A program made the position numbers and the translations under genes. A stretch of DNA of 37,780 nucleotides from Gammaproteobacteria bacterium. GTDB taxonomy: Bacteria > Pseudomonadota > Gammaproteobacteria > Steroidobacterales > Steroidobacteraceae. Below are positions 17,149 through 26,155 of this stretch, in pieces. The stretch's first letter is position 1, and the number at the start of each line of letters is the position of its first letter. The notes under the pieces are model-generated. The model did not search any database and had not been told where the DNA came from. It worked only from the letters and a program-made list of their open reading frames with translations. The stretch covers positions 1 through 37,780 of the forward strand of contig JADZCS010000206.1 in assembly GCA_020851435.1 (NCBI GenBank), read 5' to 3'.

Positions 17149-18416
17149 GGTTGGCTCCCGGCCAGGTAATCGAGCTCGGCGCGGACGATGGCGAGGTCGG
17201 CTTCGGCACGTGCCAGCCGCTCGCGCACGCCGAAAGCACGGCCCTGCATGGTGATGACGTTCATGAAGTCGCCGCTGCCGCTGCGGAAGGCCGCCAGGGC
17301 CGATTCGGACGACGCCTGGGCGAGGCGCTTGCCTTCGTCCCGGTAGAGTCCGACGAGTTCGGCCTGCTGGCGGGCGCGGCCATGGGCGGAGGCAATCGCC
17401 GCGAGCTGCGTGCGCAGCGCCTGCTCGCGCGTCGAGTCCGCGGCGCGCTGCATCGCGCGCGCGGACGCGACCTCGCGGTCCTGCCGGTCGCGCGTGAACA
17501 GGGGCACCTCGAACATCAGCATCGCGCTCGCGAGGTCGGGCCTGGCCGCGCCGTCCATGCCCGCGCCCTGGCGGAAGCCGTAAGACACGTCGACGCCGAA
17601 GCCCGGCTTGTAGCGCTCGCGCGCCAGGGCGACGTTGTCGGCCGCCGCCTGTGCCTGGGCCGCGCGCATCTCCACCTGCGGGTGGCTGGCCGCGCCGCGT
17701 TCGAGGTCGGCGAGCGCGGGCAAGTCACCTGCTCCGCCGAACTGCAGGATCAGGTCCCCGCCCGCGGCATCGCCAACCCAGCGGACGAGTTCGGCACGAC
17801 GCATGGCCTGTTCGCGCGCATACATGAGCCGCCGCTCGCGCAGGTCCAGCAGCTCCAGCCGCGCGCCGAGAAGGTCGGACTGCATGCCCGCGCCGCTGGC
17901 ATAGGCGCCGGTGGCAGCCGACAGCAGCGCCTCCAGCCAGCGCTGCTGCTCCACCGCAACGGCGTCGGCGCGCTCGAGGTAGGTCAGCTCGAACCAGGCC
18001 GTGCGGACCTCGCGTCGCGTCATCAGCGCGCGATCGCTGGCCTCGGCGTCGGACCCGCTGGCCAGGCGCTCGTAACGGCGGTTGGTGATCTGCCGGGTAT
18101 GCCCGGCCGGGAAGCGCTGGGTCACGCCCACCTCGAGCATGGTCATGTCCTCGCGGTCCAGCGCGAAGGAATCGACCGGCACGTTGACCAGGCCGGCCCG
18201 CGCCTCCGGGTCGGGCAACTGGCTCGCGGCCACGCCCATGTCGCGCAGCGACTCGGACTCGGCGCGCGCGGCCGCGACGCCGGGGTCACGCTCGAGCGCG
18301 AGACGCTCGGCAGCAGCCAAGGTCAGCGGCTCGGCCGCCGCGAAGGCCGGCATTGATGCCAGCAGGATCAGGATCAGGGATTTAAGGGCAGCCCCGGGGC
18401 CCGGAATAACGCGCAT
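17145..18416 (-). CDS. cusC: TolC-family outer-membrane channel of the Cus-type efflux system
   Basis: The 423-residue protein has a Sec signal peptide (ending FAAAEP, about 1-29) and two outer-membrane-efflux-protein repeats rich in Ala, Gln, Arg and Glu that form long helical hairpins; AQAQAAADNVALARERYKPGFGVDVSYG is a typical beta-strand entry. It lacks a lipobox, unlike E. coli CusC. It provides the exit duct for the adjacent CusB and CusA. A strong GAGGAG site precedes the ATG at 18416 by 5 bases, which fixes the start. The gene symbol rests on operon context. Confidence 0.88.
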   Translation of the reverse strand: MRVIPGPGAALKSLILILLASMPAFAAAEPLTLAAAERLALERDPGVAAARAESESLRDMGVAASQLPDPEARAGLVNVPVDSFALDREDMTMLEVGVTQRFPAGHTRQITNRRYERLASGSDAEASDRALMTRREVRTAWFELTYLERADAVAVEQQRWLEALLSAATGAYASGAGMQSDLLGARLELLDLRERRLMYAREQAMRRAELVRWVGDAAGGDLILQFGGAGDLPALADLERGAASHPQVEMRAAQAQAAADNVALARERYKPGFGVDVSYGFRQGAGMDGAARPDLASAMLMFEVPLFTRDRQDREVASARAMQRAADSTREQALRTQLAAIASAHGRARQQAELVGLYRDEGKRLAQASSESALAAFRSGSGDFMNVITMQGRAFGVRERLARAEADLAIVRAELDYLAGSQP

Positions 18417-18464
18417 GCAAGCTCCTCACGACACACCAATCGGCAGATGGGTGAAGAGAGGGCG

Positions 18465-18962
18465 CTATTCCAGATGCGTGCAGAAGCGTTCCTGGAACGG
18501 AACGCCGGGTGGGGGCTCGGGCTCGGCCGCCGGGCGGGCGGCCGGCAGGTCAGTCGGCGCGGCCACTTCGAATCGCCAGCAGTTGACTGGCGCGAGCGAT
18601 AGATCCGACAGCTTGAGGTCGCGCAGTTCGAGCACCGGCGCCGACGCTGAACCGCAGCCGATGCCGGCACCCTGCCGGCAGTCCGCGGGACCGGCGTGGC
18701 CACCGGGACAGAACGGGCAGTCGGGCAGGCTTTCGTCGTGGGCAGGCGCGGCGGGGGGCGCGGAATCGCCCGAACCGTGGCAGGGGTGGCCCGCCTGCCA
18801 GCCGCCCACGTGGGCCGGAGCCTCGGGCGGGGCGGGCGCAGCGCCGGCCGCGTGGCAGGGCTGCAGGGCAAGTCCCAGCCAGGTCGCCGCAAACACGGCA
18901 ACGGAGGCCCGCGCGATGCGGGCCTGGTAGCGGCGCAGTTTGTGCAACACGTCCATGGGCAT
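18465..18962 (-). CDS. Cys/His/Pro-rich exported small protein, first gene of the copper efflux operon
   Basis: The 165-residue protein is not assigned to a family I know. It has a basic N-terminus, one hydrophobic stretch (about 17-36) and then a Pro/Ala/Gly-rich region with eight cysteines in all (36, 61, 82, 85, 95, 103, 128, 161), including HPCHG, a DCPFC pair and HAGPADC. Such spacing suits Cu(I)/Ag(I) binding in the periplasm (inference). Small Cys/His-rich proteins precede metal-efflux genes in other proteobacteria. An AGGAAG site precedes ATG 18962 closely; ATG 18956 is equally possible, and the frame is open up to 19301. It ends 48 bp before tolC. Confidence 0.65.
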   Translation of the reverse strand: MPMDVLHKLRRYQARIARASVAVFAATWLGLALQPCHAAGAAPAPPEAPAHVGGWQAGHPCHGSGDSAPPAAPAHDESLPDCPFCPGGHAGPADCRQGAGIGCGSASAPVLELRDLKLSDLSLAPVNCWRFEVAAPTDLPAARPAAEPEPPPGVPFQERFCTHLE

Positions 18963-18979
18963 GGGCTTCCTGCGCCGGA

Positions 18980-19009
18980 ACGCTACGCCTTTCTCCACGG
19001 CAAGGTCAA
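18980..19009 (-). promoter_or_regulatory. Possible MerR/CueR-type promoter of the cus operon
   Basis: On the minus strand a -35 box TTGACC (19004-19009) is separated by 18 bp from a weak -10 TAGCGT (18980-18985). The spacer holds a short dyad, CCTT and AAGG, as in the stretched promoters controlled by CueR. The -35 and left half-site TTGACCTT are identical to the copA promoter of E. coli as I remember it. The right half is offset by one base, so this is suggestive only. No regulator gene lies in the window. Confidence 0.35.
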
Positions 19010-19094
19010 ATGAGGGCATCACACCCGGCAGAGGGCCCGGTGGGGACTCCCCTGACCCGATCCGAACGCGGTCGTGATAGCATTCGCGCCCGCC

Positions 19095-19112
19095 GGCCCG
19101 GTCCATCGGGCC
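19095..19112 (+). other. Leader hairpin upstream of icd
   Basis: GGCCCG (19095-19100) pairs with CGGGCC (19107-19112) around a 6-base loop. It ends 6 bases before the AGGAG ribosome-binding site (19119-19123) of icd. It may protect the 5' end or tune translation; no function is proven. Confidence 0.35.
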
Positions 19113-19134
19113 CCCCGCAGGAGCACGAAAACCC

Positions 19135-20436
19135 ATGTCCGCAGTCAAGATCACTCCGCCCGCCACGGGCTCCAAGATCACCATCAAGGACGGCAAGCTG
19201 ACCGTCCCGAACGACCCGATCATCCCGTTCATCGAGGGTGACGGCACCGGCGCAGACATCTGGCGCTCGTCCGTGCGCGTGATCGACGCCGCGGTCGCCA
19301 AGGCCTACGGCGGCACGCGCAAGATCTCCTGGATGGAGGTCTACGCGGGCGAGAAGGCCAACAACCTCATGAACACCTGGCTGCCGGAAGAAACCGTGCA
19401 GGCCTGCCGCGACTACCTGGTGTCGATCAAGGGCCCCCTGACCACCCCGATCGGCGGCGGCATCCGCTCGCTGAACGTCGCGCTGCGCCAGATGCTGGAC
19501 CTCTACGTCTGCCTGCGCCCCGTGCAGTGGTTCAAGGGCGTGCCCTCGCCGGTGCGTTCGCCGGACAAGGTCAACATGGTGATCTTCCGTGAAAACACGG
19601 AGGACATCTACGCGGGCATCGAGTTCGAGGCCGATACGGCCGACAACCAGAAGTTCCTGGACCTGCTCAAGGCCAGCTTCCCGAAGCACTTCAGCAAGAT
19701 CCGCTTCCCGGAGTCCTGCGGCATCGGCATCAAGGCCATTTCCCGCGAGGGCACCGAGCGCATCATGCGCTCCGCCGTCGAGTACGCGATCATCAACAAG
19801 CGCAAGAGCGTGACGATCGTGCACAAGGGCAACATCATGAAGTATACGGAAGGCGCCTTCCGTAACTGGGCCTACGCCCTGGCCGAGCGCGAGTTCGGCG
19901 CCAACGTCTACACCTGGGAACAGTGGGAGCGCACCAAGGCCGCTTCCGGCGAGAAGGCTGCCAACGAGGAGCAGAAGGCCGCGCTGGCGTCGGGCAAGGT
20001 CCTGATCAAGGACGCGATCGCCGACATCACGCTGCAGCAGGTGCTGACCCGCCCCGACGAGTTCGACGTGATCGTCACGATGAACCTCAACGGCGACTAC
20101 CTCTCCGACGCGCTGGCCGCCCAGGTCGGCGGCATCGGCATCGCGCCGGGCGGCAACATCAACTACGTCACGGGCCACGCCGTGTTCGAGGCGACCCACG
20201 GCACCGCGCCGAAGTACGCCAACCTCGACAAGGTCAACCCGAGCTCGGTGATCCTCTCCGCCGAGATGATGCTGCGCTACATGGGCTGGACGGAAGCCGC
20301 CGACCTGATCCTGTCCGCGATGGACAAGTCGATCGGCGACAAGACCGTGACCTACGACTTCGCCCGCCTCATGGACGGCGCGACCGAGGTCAAGTGCAGC
20401 GAGTTCGGCGACGTCCTGATCCGCAACATGGGCTGA
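19135..20436 (+). CDS. icd: NADP-dependent isocitrate dehydrogenase
   Basis: This TCA-cycle enzyme converts isocitrate to 2-oxoglutarate and CO2 with NADP reduction, as a cytoplasmic homodimer. The 433-residue protein follows E. coli Icd closely: substrate loop [13 protein letters not shown] with the regulatory phosphorylation serine at Ser112, [13 protein letters not shown], the conserved Lys/Asn/Tyr in [13 protein letters not shown], and the NADP region [11 protein letters not shown]. An intact serine site agrees with the kinase/phosphatase gene aceK beginning 22 bases downstream. AGGAG lies 11 bases before the ATG. Confidence 0.97.
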   Translation: MSAVKITPPATGSKITIKDGKLTVPNDPIIPFIEGDGTGADIWRSSVRVIDAAVAKAYGGTRKISWMEVYAGEKANNLMNTWLPEETVQACRDYLVSIKGPLTTPIGGGIRSLNVALRQMLDLYVCLRPVQWFKGVPSPVRSPDKVNMVIFRENTEDIYAGIEFEADTADNQKFLDLLKASFPKHFSKIRFPESCGIGIKAISREGTERIMRSAVEYAIINKRKSVTIVHKGNIMKYTEGAFRNWAYALAEREFGANVYTWEQWERTKAASGEKAANEEQKAALASGKVLIKDAIADITLQQVLTRPDEFDVIVTMNLNGDYLSDALAAQVGGIGIAPGGNINYVTGHAVFEATHGTAPKYANLDKVNPSSVILSAEMMLRYMGWTEAADLILSAMDKSIGDKTVTYDFARLMDGATEVKCSEFGDVLIRNMG

Positions 20437-20458
20437 CGCCGCGCTGGCGCCGAGAGCC

Positions 20459-22198
20459 GTGGAAACGAAGGGCCCCGACGATGTGCTGGCGCGACACTGC
20501 GCCAGCCTCATCGTCGGGGCTTTCGCACGTTACAACGCCGACTTCCGCAAGCTGTCGCGCCGGGCCCCCGAGCGCTTCGAGAACCGCGACTGGGCGGGCG
20601 TGCAGTCCGACGTCGTCGAGCGCCTCGACCTGTACGGCGTCAGCATCAACGCCGTCCTGGTCGAGATCGAGGCCGCGCTGGGTGCGCGCAGCCAGGACGT
20701 CGACCTGTGGCACTCGATCAAGGCGGCCTTCGCCGGGGCGATCGAGTCCCTGCCAGACCCCGAGTTCCTGAAGACCTATTTCAGCTCGATCACGCGGCGA
20801 CTGTTCAACACCACGGGCGTTGCCGACGAGATCGAGTTCTTCGCGCTGGACCTCGACCCGCTGCGCGACATCACCTCGCACGTGGTCACCAACACCTACG
20901 CCAACCGCGGTTCGCTCGAGCTGCTGTTCGAGGAACTGCTCTCGGATTTCCGGTTCCACACGCCGTGGCGCGACTTCGACGGCAGCGTCGGGCACGTCGC
21001 CGCCGACGTGAAGCTGAACCTCGAGCGCATGGGCGAGACCCGGCCGGTGCGCCAGGTCGAGGTTATCCGGCCGGTGTTCTACCAGATGACGCGCGCCTAC
21101 GTGGTCGGCCGCATCGACGGCGACGGCTGGACGCTGCCGCTGGCGATCGCCTTCCGCAACGGCGAGCGCGGCGTGCTGGTCGACGCCGTGATGCTCAAGG
21201 AAGGCGACGTCTCGATCCTGTTCAGCTTCACGCGCTCCTACTTCCACGTCGACCTCGAGCGCGTGGGCGAGGCCGTGCTGTTCCTCAAGCGCATCCTGCC
21301 CGGCAAGCCCGTCTCCGAGCTGTTCACCGTGCTCGGGCGTGCCAAGCAGGGCAAGACCGAGCGTTTCCGCGAGATCTTCCGCCACCTGGAGGAGACGGAC
21401 GACCGCTTCATCCTGGCGCCCGGCGAGCGCGGCCTGGTCATGGCCTGCTTCACGCTCGAGGACTTCAACGTGGTCTTCAAGATCATCCGCGACAAGTTCC
21501 CGGCCGTGAAGAACGTGCTGCGCGAGGAAGTCATCGCGAAGTACGACATGGTGTTCAAGCACGACCGTGCCGGGCGCCTCGTCGACGCGCAGGAATTCAA
21601 GCGCGTGCGCTTCCCGAAGCGGCGCTTCGCCGACGACCTGCTGCACGAACTGCTGACCGAGACCGCCGACACGGTCCACGTCGAGGGCGACGACCTGGTC
21701 ATCGACCACATCTACGTCGAACGGCGGCTGACGCCGCTCAACATGTTCGTGCGCAGCGCGCCGCGCGAACAGTGCGCCCTGGCCGTGATCGAGTACGGGC
21801 AGGCGATCCGCGACCTCGCCTACACCAACATCTTCGCCGGCGACCTGCTGCTCAAGAACTTCGGCGTCACGCGCAACGGGCGCGTGATCTTCTACGACTA
21901 CGACGAGCTGTGCCGCGTCACCGACTGCCGCTTCCGCGAGCTGCCGGAGGCCTCGAACGACGAGGACGAGATGCGCGCGGAGTCGTGGTTCTACGTCGCC
22001 GACAACGACGTGTTCCCGGAGACCTTCATCAACTTCCTGGGCTTCGACCCGGAACTGCGCCAGGTCTTCCTGGACCACCACGCCGACATCCTCGATGCCG
22101 ACTGGTGGCGCCAGCTGCAGAAGCGCCTGGGCAGCGGCGAGGTGGTCGAGGTGCTCCCCTACCACCGTCACCGCGTGCGGGTGGCCTCAAGCCTCTGA
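20459..22198 (+). CDS. aceK: Isocitrate dehydrogenase kinase/phosphatase
   Basis: AceK phosphorylates Icd on its active-site serine and reverses this, splitting carbon between the TCA cycle and the glyoxylate shunt. The 579-residue protein is the family length (578 in E. coli) and shares the N-terminal RFENRDW block, the ATP-binding segment around APGERGLVMACFTL, the FKHDRAGRLVDAQEF loop and the catalytic KNFGVTRNGRVIFYDYDE. The start is taken as GTG 20459 because similarity begins near residue 8; a second in-frame GTG is at 20483. Isocitrate lyase and malate synthase genes are not adjacent, unlike E. coli aceBAK. Its 3' end overlaps the convergent sheath-like gene by 12 bases. Confidence 0.95.
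   Translation: METKGPDDVLARHCASLIVGAFARYNADFRKLSRRAPERFENRDWAGVQSDVVERLDLYGVSINAVLVEIEAALGARSQDVDLWHSIKAAFAGAIESLPDPEFLKTYFSSITRRLFNTTGVADEIEFFALDLDPLRDITSHVVTNTYANRGSLELLFEELLSDFRFHTPWRDFDGSVGHVAADVKLNLERMGETRPVRQVEVIRPVFYQMTRAYVVGRIDGDGWTLPLAIAFRNGERGVLVDAVMLKEGDVSILFSFTRSYFHVDLERVGEAVLFLKRILPGKPVSELFTVLGRAKQGKTERFREIFRHLEETDDRFILAPGERGLVMACFTLEDFNVVFKIIRDKFPAVKNVLREEVIAKYDMVFKHDRAGRLVDAQEFKRVRFPKRRFADDLLHELLTETADTVHVEGDDLVIDHIYVERRLTPLNMFVRSAPREQCALAVIEYGQAIRDLAYTNIFAGDLLLKNFGVTRNGRVIFYDYDELCRVTDCRFRELPEASNDEDEMRAESWFYVADNDVFPETFINFLGFDPELRQVFLDHHADILDADWWRQLQKRLGSGEVVEVLPYHRHRVRVASSL
20467..20524 (+). promoter_or_regulatory. Large hairpin at the icd-aceK junction, inside the first aceK codons
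   Basis: A 12-bp perfect stem, GCCCCGACGATG (20472-20483) with CATCGTCGGGGC (20509-20520), continues through a 1x2 internal loop into an 8-bp perfect stem, GCTGGCGC (20485-20492) with GCGCCAGC (20499-20506), closed by the 6-base loop GACACT. GAAG (20467-20470) can extend the base with TTTC (20521-20524). It starts about 8 bases after the GTG start. It may attenuate transcription from icd or restrain aceK translation. Confidence 0.6.
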
Positions 22199-22202
22199 GG
22201 CC
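22183..22202. terminator. 7-bp hairpin holding both stop codons of the aceK/sheath-like convergent pair
   Basis: GGCCTCA (22183-22189) pairs perfectly with TGAGGCC (22196-22202) around a 6-base loop. The 3' arm contains the aceK stop TGA (22196-22198) and the 5' arm contains, in reverse complement, the stop of the convergent gene (22187-22189). No T-run follows. Confidence 0.45.
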
Positions 22203-23605
22203 GCCGCGATGGTCCGCCAGCCGGCGAGCCGCGCGGCGTTGCGCTGGCGCGAGCCGAGCAGCGTCATGATGCCCTGCTCCCAGACCTGCACCGACGCGCG
22301 TTCCGCCAGCAGCCACTCCGTGCAGGGCTGCAGCTTGCGCTCGCCGTCCTCGACGTAGCTGAGCGCGGGCAGGTCCTCGACGTCGAGCGCGCCCGGTTCC
22401 TGGCCGCGCGCCAGCGCAAGGCCGGCCGCCAGCGCGGGCTCGCCCCACAGCAGCTCCAGGGGCTGCGGCACGGTGCCGGCCAGTTCCTCGAACGCGAAGC
22501 CGTCGAGGGGGTCGGTGGCCTTGCCATAGGGCAGGCGCAGCAGGAAGCGCGGCGCAACGAGGCCGATCGACCCGGCCACCCCGGCGGCGCGCAGCGCCTG
22601 CCACGCGCCCAGCGTGGCCGCATCGGGCAGCTGCCAGTCGCCGTTGGCATCGAAGCCACCGGCCAGGGAAGCCTGGGCGCCAGCGATGAACGGCATGCCG
22701 GCCGCGCCGGCCGCCGCGCCGATCGACGCGAGCAGGTCGAGGTCGGTCGTACCGAAGCTCGTGAGCCCCACCACCGCCAGCCAGCTCGCGCCGGCGTCGC
22801 CGGCCTCGACGGCCAGCTGGCCCAGGCGCCGCGCGAGCGCGCCCTCTGTCGCCAGTTCCCCAGGCGTCGCATCGAGCAGGTACAGCTCGAGTTCATCGCC
22901 CAGGTCGAGCCGCGCCACCAGCATCTGCACGCCGCGCCACAGCGCCTCGGCGGACTGGAAGGCCGGCAAGTGCAGCATCCCGCGCAGGCGCGCGCTGGCC
23001 TGCAGGTCGACCGCCGCCAGGTACTGCGCCTGGAACTTGAGCTCGGGCGCCAGCTGCTGGGCGCCGACGATCTGCCGCAGGAAGGCGTCGACGACGCCCG
23101 GCGCGAACGCGCCGCGCTCGCCCGCAGGGCGCACCGGGGCACTGCCCAGCAGCCGTTCCATCGCCTGCTGGTCGGTCTCGCGCGCGGGCGGAGCGGCGCT
23201 GGCCTGCGTGACCGGGGGGGTGGCGACCGCGCCCAGTTCCGCCGCCGCGGCGGCGAATTCCCGCGGATCGAGCAACCTGCGCCGCAACGCCAGCAGCGCC
23301 GCCAGCGTCGGGTCCATTTCGCACAGGTGGTCCGGGTGGAAGTCGTCGATGGACTCGATGGCCAGGTCGACCGGGATCCCGTCCGCGGGCGTGCCGACGA
23401 TGCGCGTTGCGCAGCGGGCGACCGCGGCATCGAGCGAGTCGACGTCGACGGCGCGCACGGGCCTTGACGCAAGGGAAGCCGGCTCGGCCAGGCCACGATG
23501 GGCGCGCGCCGAGAAGTCGCCGACGAGCAGCAGTCGGGCCGTGTCACCCTCGCGACGAGGCCCCCTGGCGCCGCTGCGGAACTCGAAATTCAGTGTGCCT
23601 GCCAT
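22187..23605 (-). CDS. Fused TssB-TssC (type VI secretion contractile sheath) protein, orphan
   Basis: The 472-residue protein joins both sheath subunits in one chain. Residues about 5-125 resemble TssB/VipA (ARLLLVGDFSAR, then a C-terminal ESIDDFHPDHLCEMDPTLAALLALRRRL stretch). Residues about 170-470 resemble TssC/VipB: LPAFQSAEALWRGVQMLVARL (214-233), LTSFGTTDLDLLASIGAAAGAAGMPFIAGA (281-310), the hallmark PRFLLRLPYG (352-361) and a terminal PCTEWLL block. A Pro/Ala-rich linker (about 125-145) joins them. No baseplate, tube, spike, ClpV or membrane-complex gene is nearby. GGAG precedes ATG 23605. The assignment to the sheath family is firm; a role in secretion is not shown. Confidence 0.8.
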   Translation of the reverse strand: MAGTLNFEFRSGARGPRREGDTARLLLVGDFSARAHRGLAEPASLASRPVRAVDVDSLDAAVARCATRIVGTPADGIPVDLAIESIDDFHPDHLCEMDPTLAALLALRRRLLDPREFAAAAAELGAVATPPVTQASAAPPARETDQQAMERLLGSAPVRPAGERGAFAPGVVDAFLRQIVGAQQLAPELKFQAQYLAAVDLQASARLRGMLHLPAFQSAEALWRGVQMLVARLDLGDELELYLLDATPGELATEGALARRLGQLAVEAGDAGASWLAVVGLTSFGTTDLDLLASIGAAAGAAGMPFIAGAQASLAGGFDANGDWQLPDAATLGAWQALRAAGVAGSIGLVAPRFLLRLPYGKATDPLDGFAFEELAGTVPQPLELLWGEPALAAGLALARGQEPGALDVEDLPALSYVEDGERKLQPCTEWLLAERASVQVWEQGIMTLLGSRQRNAARLAGWRTIAAASEA

Positions 23606-23630
23606 GGCGTGTTCTCCGTGTTGTCAGTCC

Positions 23631-24818
23631 CTAACCCGCTGTGGCGGCGGCGAGACCGCGGCCGAGATCCTCGATGAGGTCGTCGCAGTCCTCGATGCCG
23701 ATCGACAGCCGCACCGTGCCGGGCGTGAGCGCCGTCGCCGCCCGAAGCTCGTCCGGCATGTCGCGCGGCTGCATGATCTGCGGCGGCATCACCAGCGACT
23801 CCACCGAACCCAGGCTCGGCGTCGCGGCGAACAGCTGCAGCGTGTCGGTGAAGCGCCGGCCGCACTCCATGGCGCCGCCGGGCCCCTCGGCCAGGTCGAA
23901 GCTGACCACCGCGCCGAAGTCGTGCATCTGCTCGCGCGCCAGCGCATGGCGAGGGTGCGAGGCCAGGCCGGGATAGTGCACGCGCGCCACGGCCGGATGC
24001 GCCTCGAGCCAGGCGGCGATGCGCTGCGCCGACGCGCACTGCGCCTCGTAGCGCAGGTAGTAGGTGCGCATGCCGCGCAGCACCAGGAACGCGGCGTGGG
24101 GGTCCAGCACCGGGCCCAGTGTCGTGACGTCGTGGCGGATCGACTTGAGCAGCGCGGCGTTCGCGATGATCGCGCCGGCCATGACGTCGCTGTGGCCGTT
24201 GGCGAACTTGGTCAGGCTGTGCACGAACATGTCGACGTCGTACTGGCCGTGGTTGTGGAAGCCGGCGAAGGTGTTGTCCATCACCGTGAGCGCGCCATGG
24301 GCGCGCGCGGCGCGGGTGAGGCGCGCGATGTCGGCGATCTTGGTGACCGGGTTGGTCGGGCTCTCGAACAGCACCAGGCGCGTGGGCCGCGCGGCGAGCT
24401 CGCGCTCGATCCCCGCGTCGTCCTCGATCGACATCAGGGTGTGCGTGACGCCGTAACGGCCCAGCATGCGGCGCAGGAAGTGCCGCGACGGGCCGTAGGA
24501 CTCGGCGAAGCACAGCACGTGGTCGCCGCCCTTCAGCAGGCCGAACAGGGCGGAAGACACGGCCGCGACCCCTGAACCCACGCACAGGCATTCCTCGCGC
24601 CCCTGCAGGTCGGCCAGCAGCCGTTCCAGCTGCCTGGTCGTGGGGTTGGAGTCGCGGGTGTAGAAATAGCCCTCCCGCTCGCCGCGCAGCAGGCGCTGCG
24701 TCTCGGCGACGGTGTCGAAGGCGAACTTGACCGACTGGTAGATCGGCGCGACCACGGGCCGGTTGTCGGGCGCCAGGTCTGCGGCGGGGGGATGGTTGAC
24801 CAGGGTACGCGGCTTCAT
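23631..24818 (-). CDS. Cys/Met-metabolism PLP-dependent enzyme (cystathionine gamma-synthase/lyase family)
   Basis: The 395-residue protein has the family fold: YTRDSNPTTRQLE (53-65), phosphate-binding GSGVAAVSSAL, ESPTNP (152-157), DNTFAG (181-186) and the PLP lysine in HSLTKFANGHSD (Lys204), ending in LSIGIEDCDDLIEDL. Candidates are cystathionine gamma-synthase, beta-lyase, methionine gamma-lyase or O-acylhomoserine sulfhydrylase; the substrate cannot be settled here. ATG 24818 follows an AAGGA site; the short upstream extension to 24854 has no homology. It sits 25 bp upstream of the sheath-like gene on the same strand, so co-transcription is possible. Confidence 0.87.
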   Translation of the reverse strand: MKPRTLVNHPPAADLAPDNRPVVAPIYQSVKFAFDTVAETQRLLRGEREGYFYTRDSNPTTRQLERLLADLQGREECLCVGSGVAAVSSALFGLLKGGDHVLCFAESYGPSRHFLRRMLGRYGVTHTLMSIEDDAGIERELAARPTRLVLFESPTNPVTKIADIARLTRAARAHGALTVMDNTFAGFHNHGQYDVDMFVHSLTKFANGHSDVMAGAIIANAALLKSIRHDVTTLGPVLDPHAAFLVLRGMRTYYLRYEAQCASAQRIAAWLEAHPAVARVHYPGLASHPRHALAREQMHDFGAVVSFDLAEGPGGAMECGRRFTDTLQLFAATPSLGSVESLVMPPQIMQPRDMPDELRAATALTPGTVRLSIGIEDCDDLIEDLGRGLAAATAG

Positions 24819-24952
24819 GGGGGGTCCTTGCGGTCGGCCTGGGCATTCAAACACAGGCCTGTGATGTGGGCCATACGCGGATTGCGGATCGCATCCGGAG
24901 GCCGGAAAATCGCAGTCGCCTCCCCTTTCCCCCAGCAGTCGAGACGACCGCC

Positions 24953-26109
<1,157 letters not shown>

Positions 26110-26116
<7 letters not shown>

Positions 26117-26155
26117 GCCGCCGCGCCGCGGGCGGCCGCGGCATCCTCACAGCGC
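26110..26155. terminator. GC-rich hairpins between convergent acyl-CoA dehydrogenase and aminotransferase genes
   Basis: An inner stem GCCGCC (26117-26122) pairs with GGCGGC (26131-26136) over an 8-base loop. An outer 6-bp match GCGCTG (26110-26115) with CAGCGC (26150-26155) brackets both stop codons. No T-run is present. It fits a bidirectional termination or stabilising structure. Confidence 0.4.

Noticed and set aside
20390-22171. 593-residue minus-strand ORF opposite aceK
   Set aside because: No recognisable domain; the plus strand encodes full-length AceK with conserved motifs.
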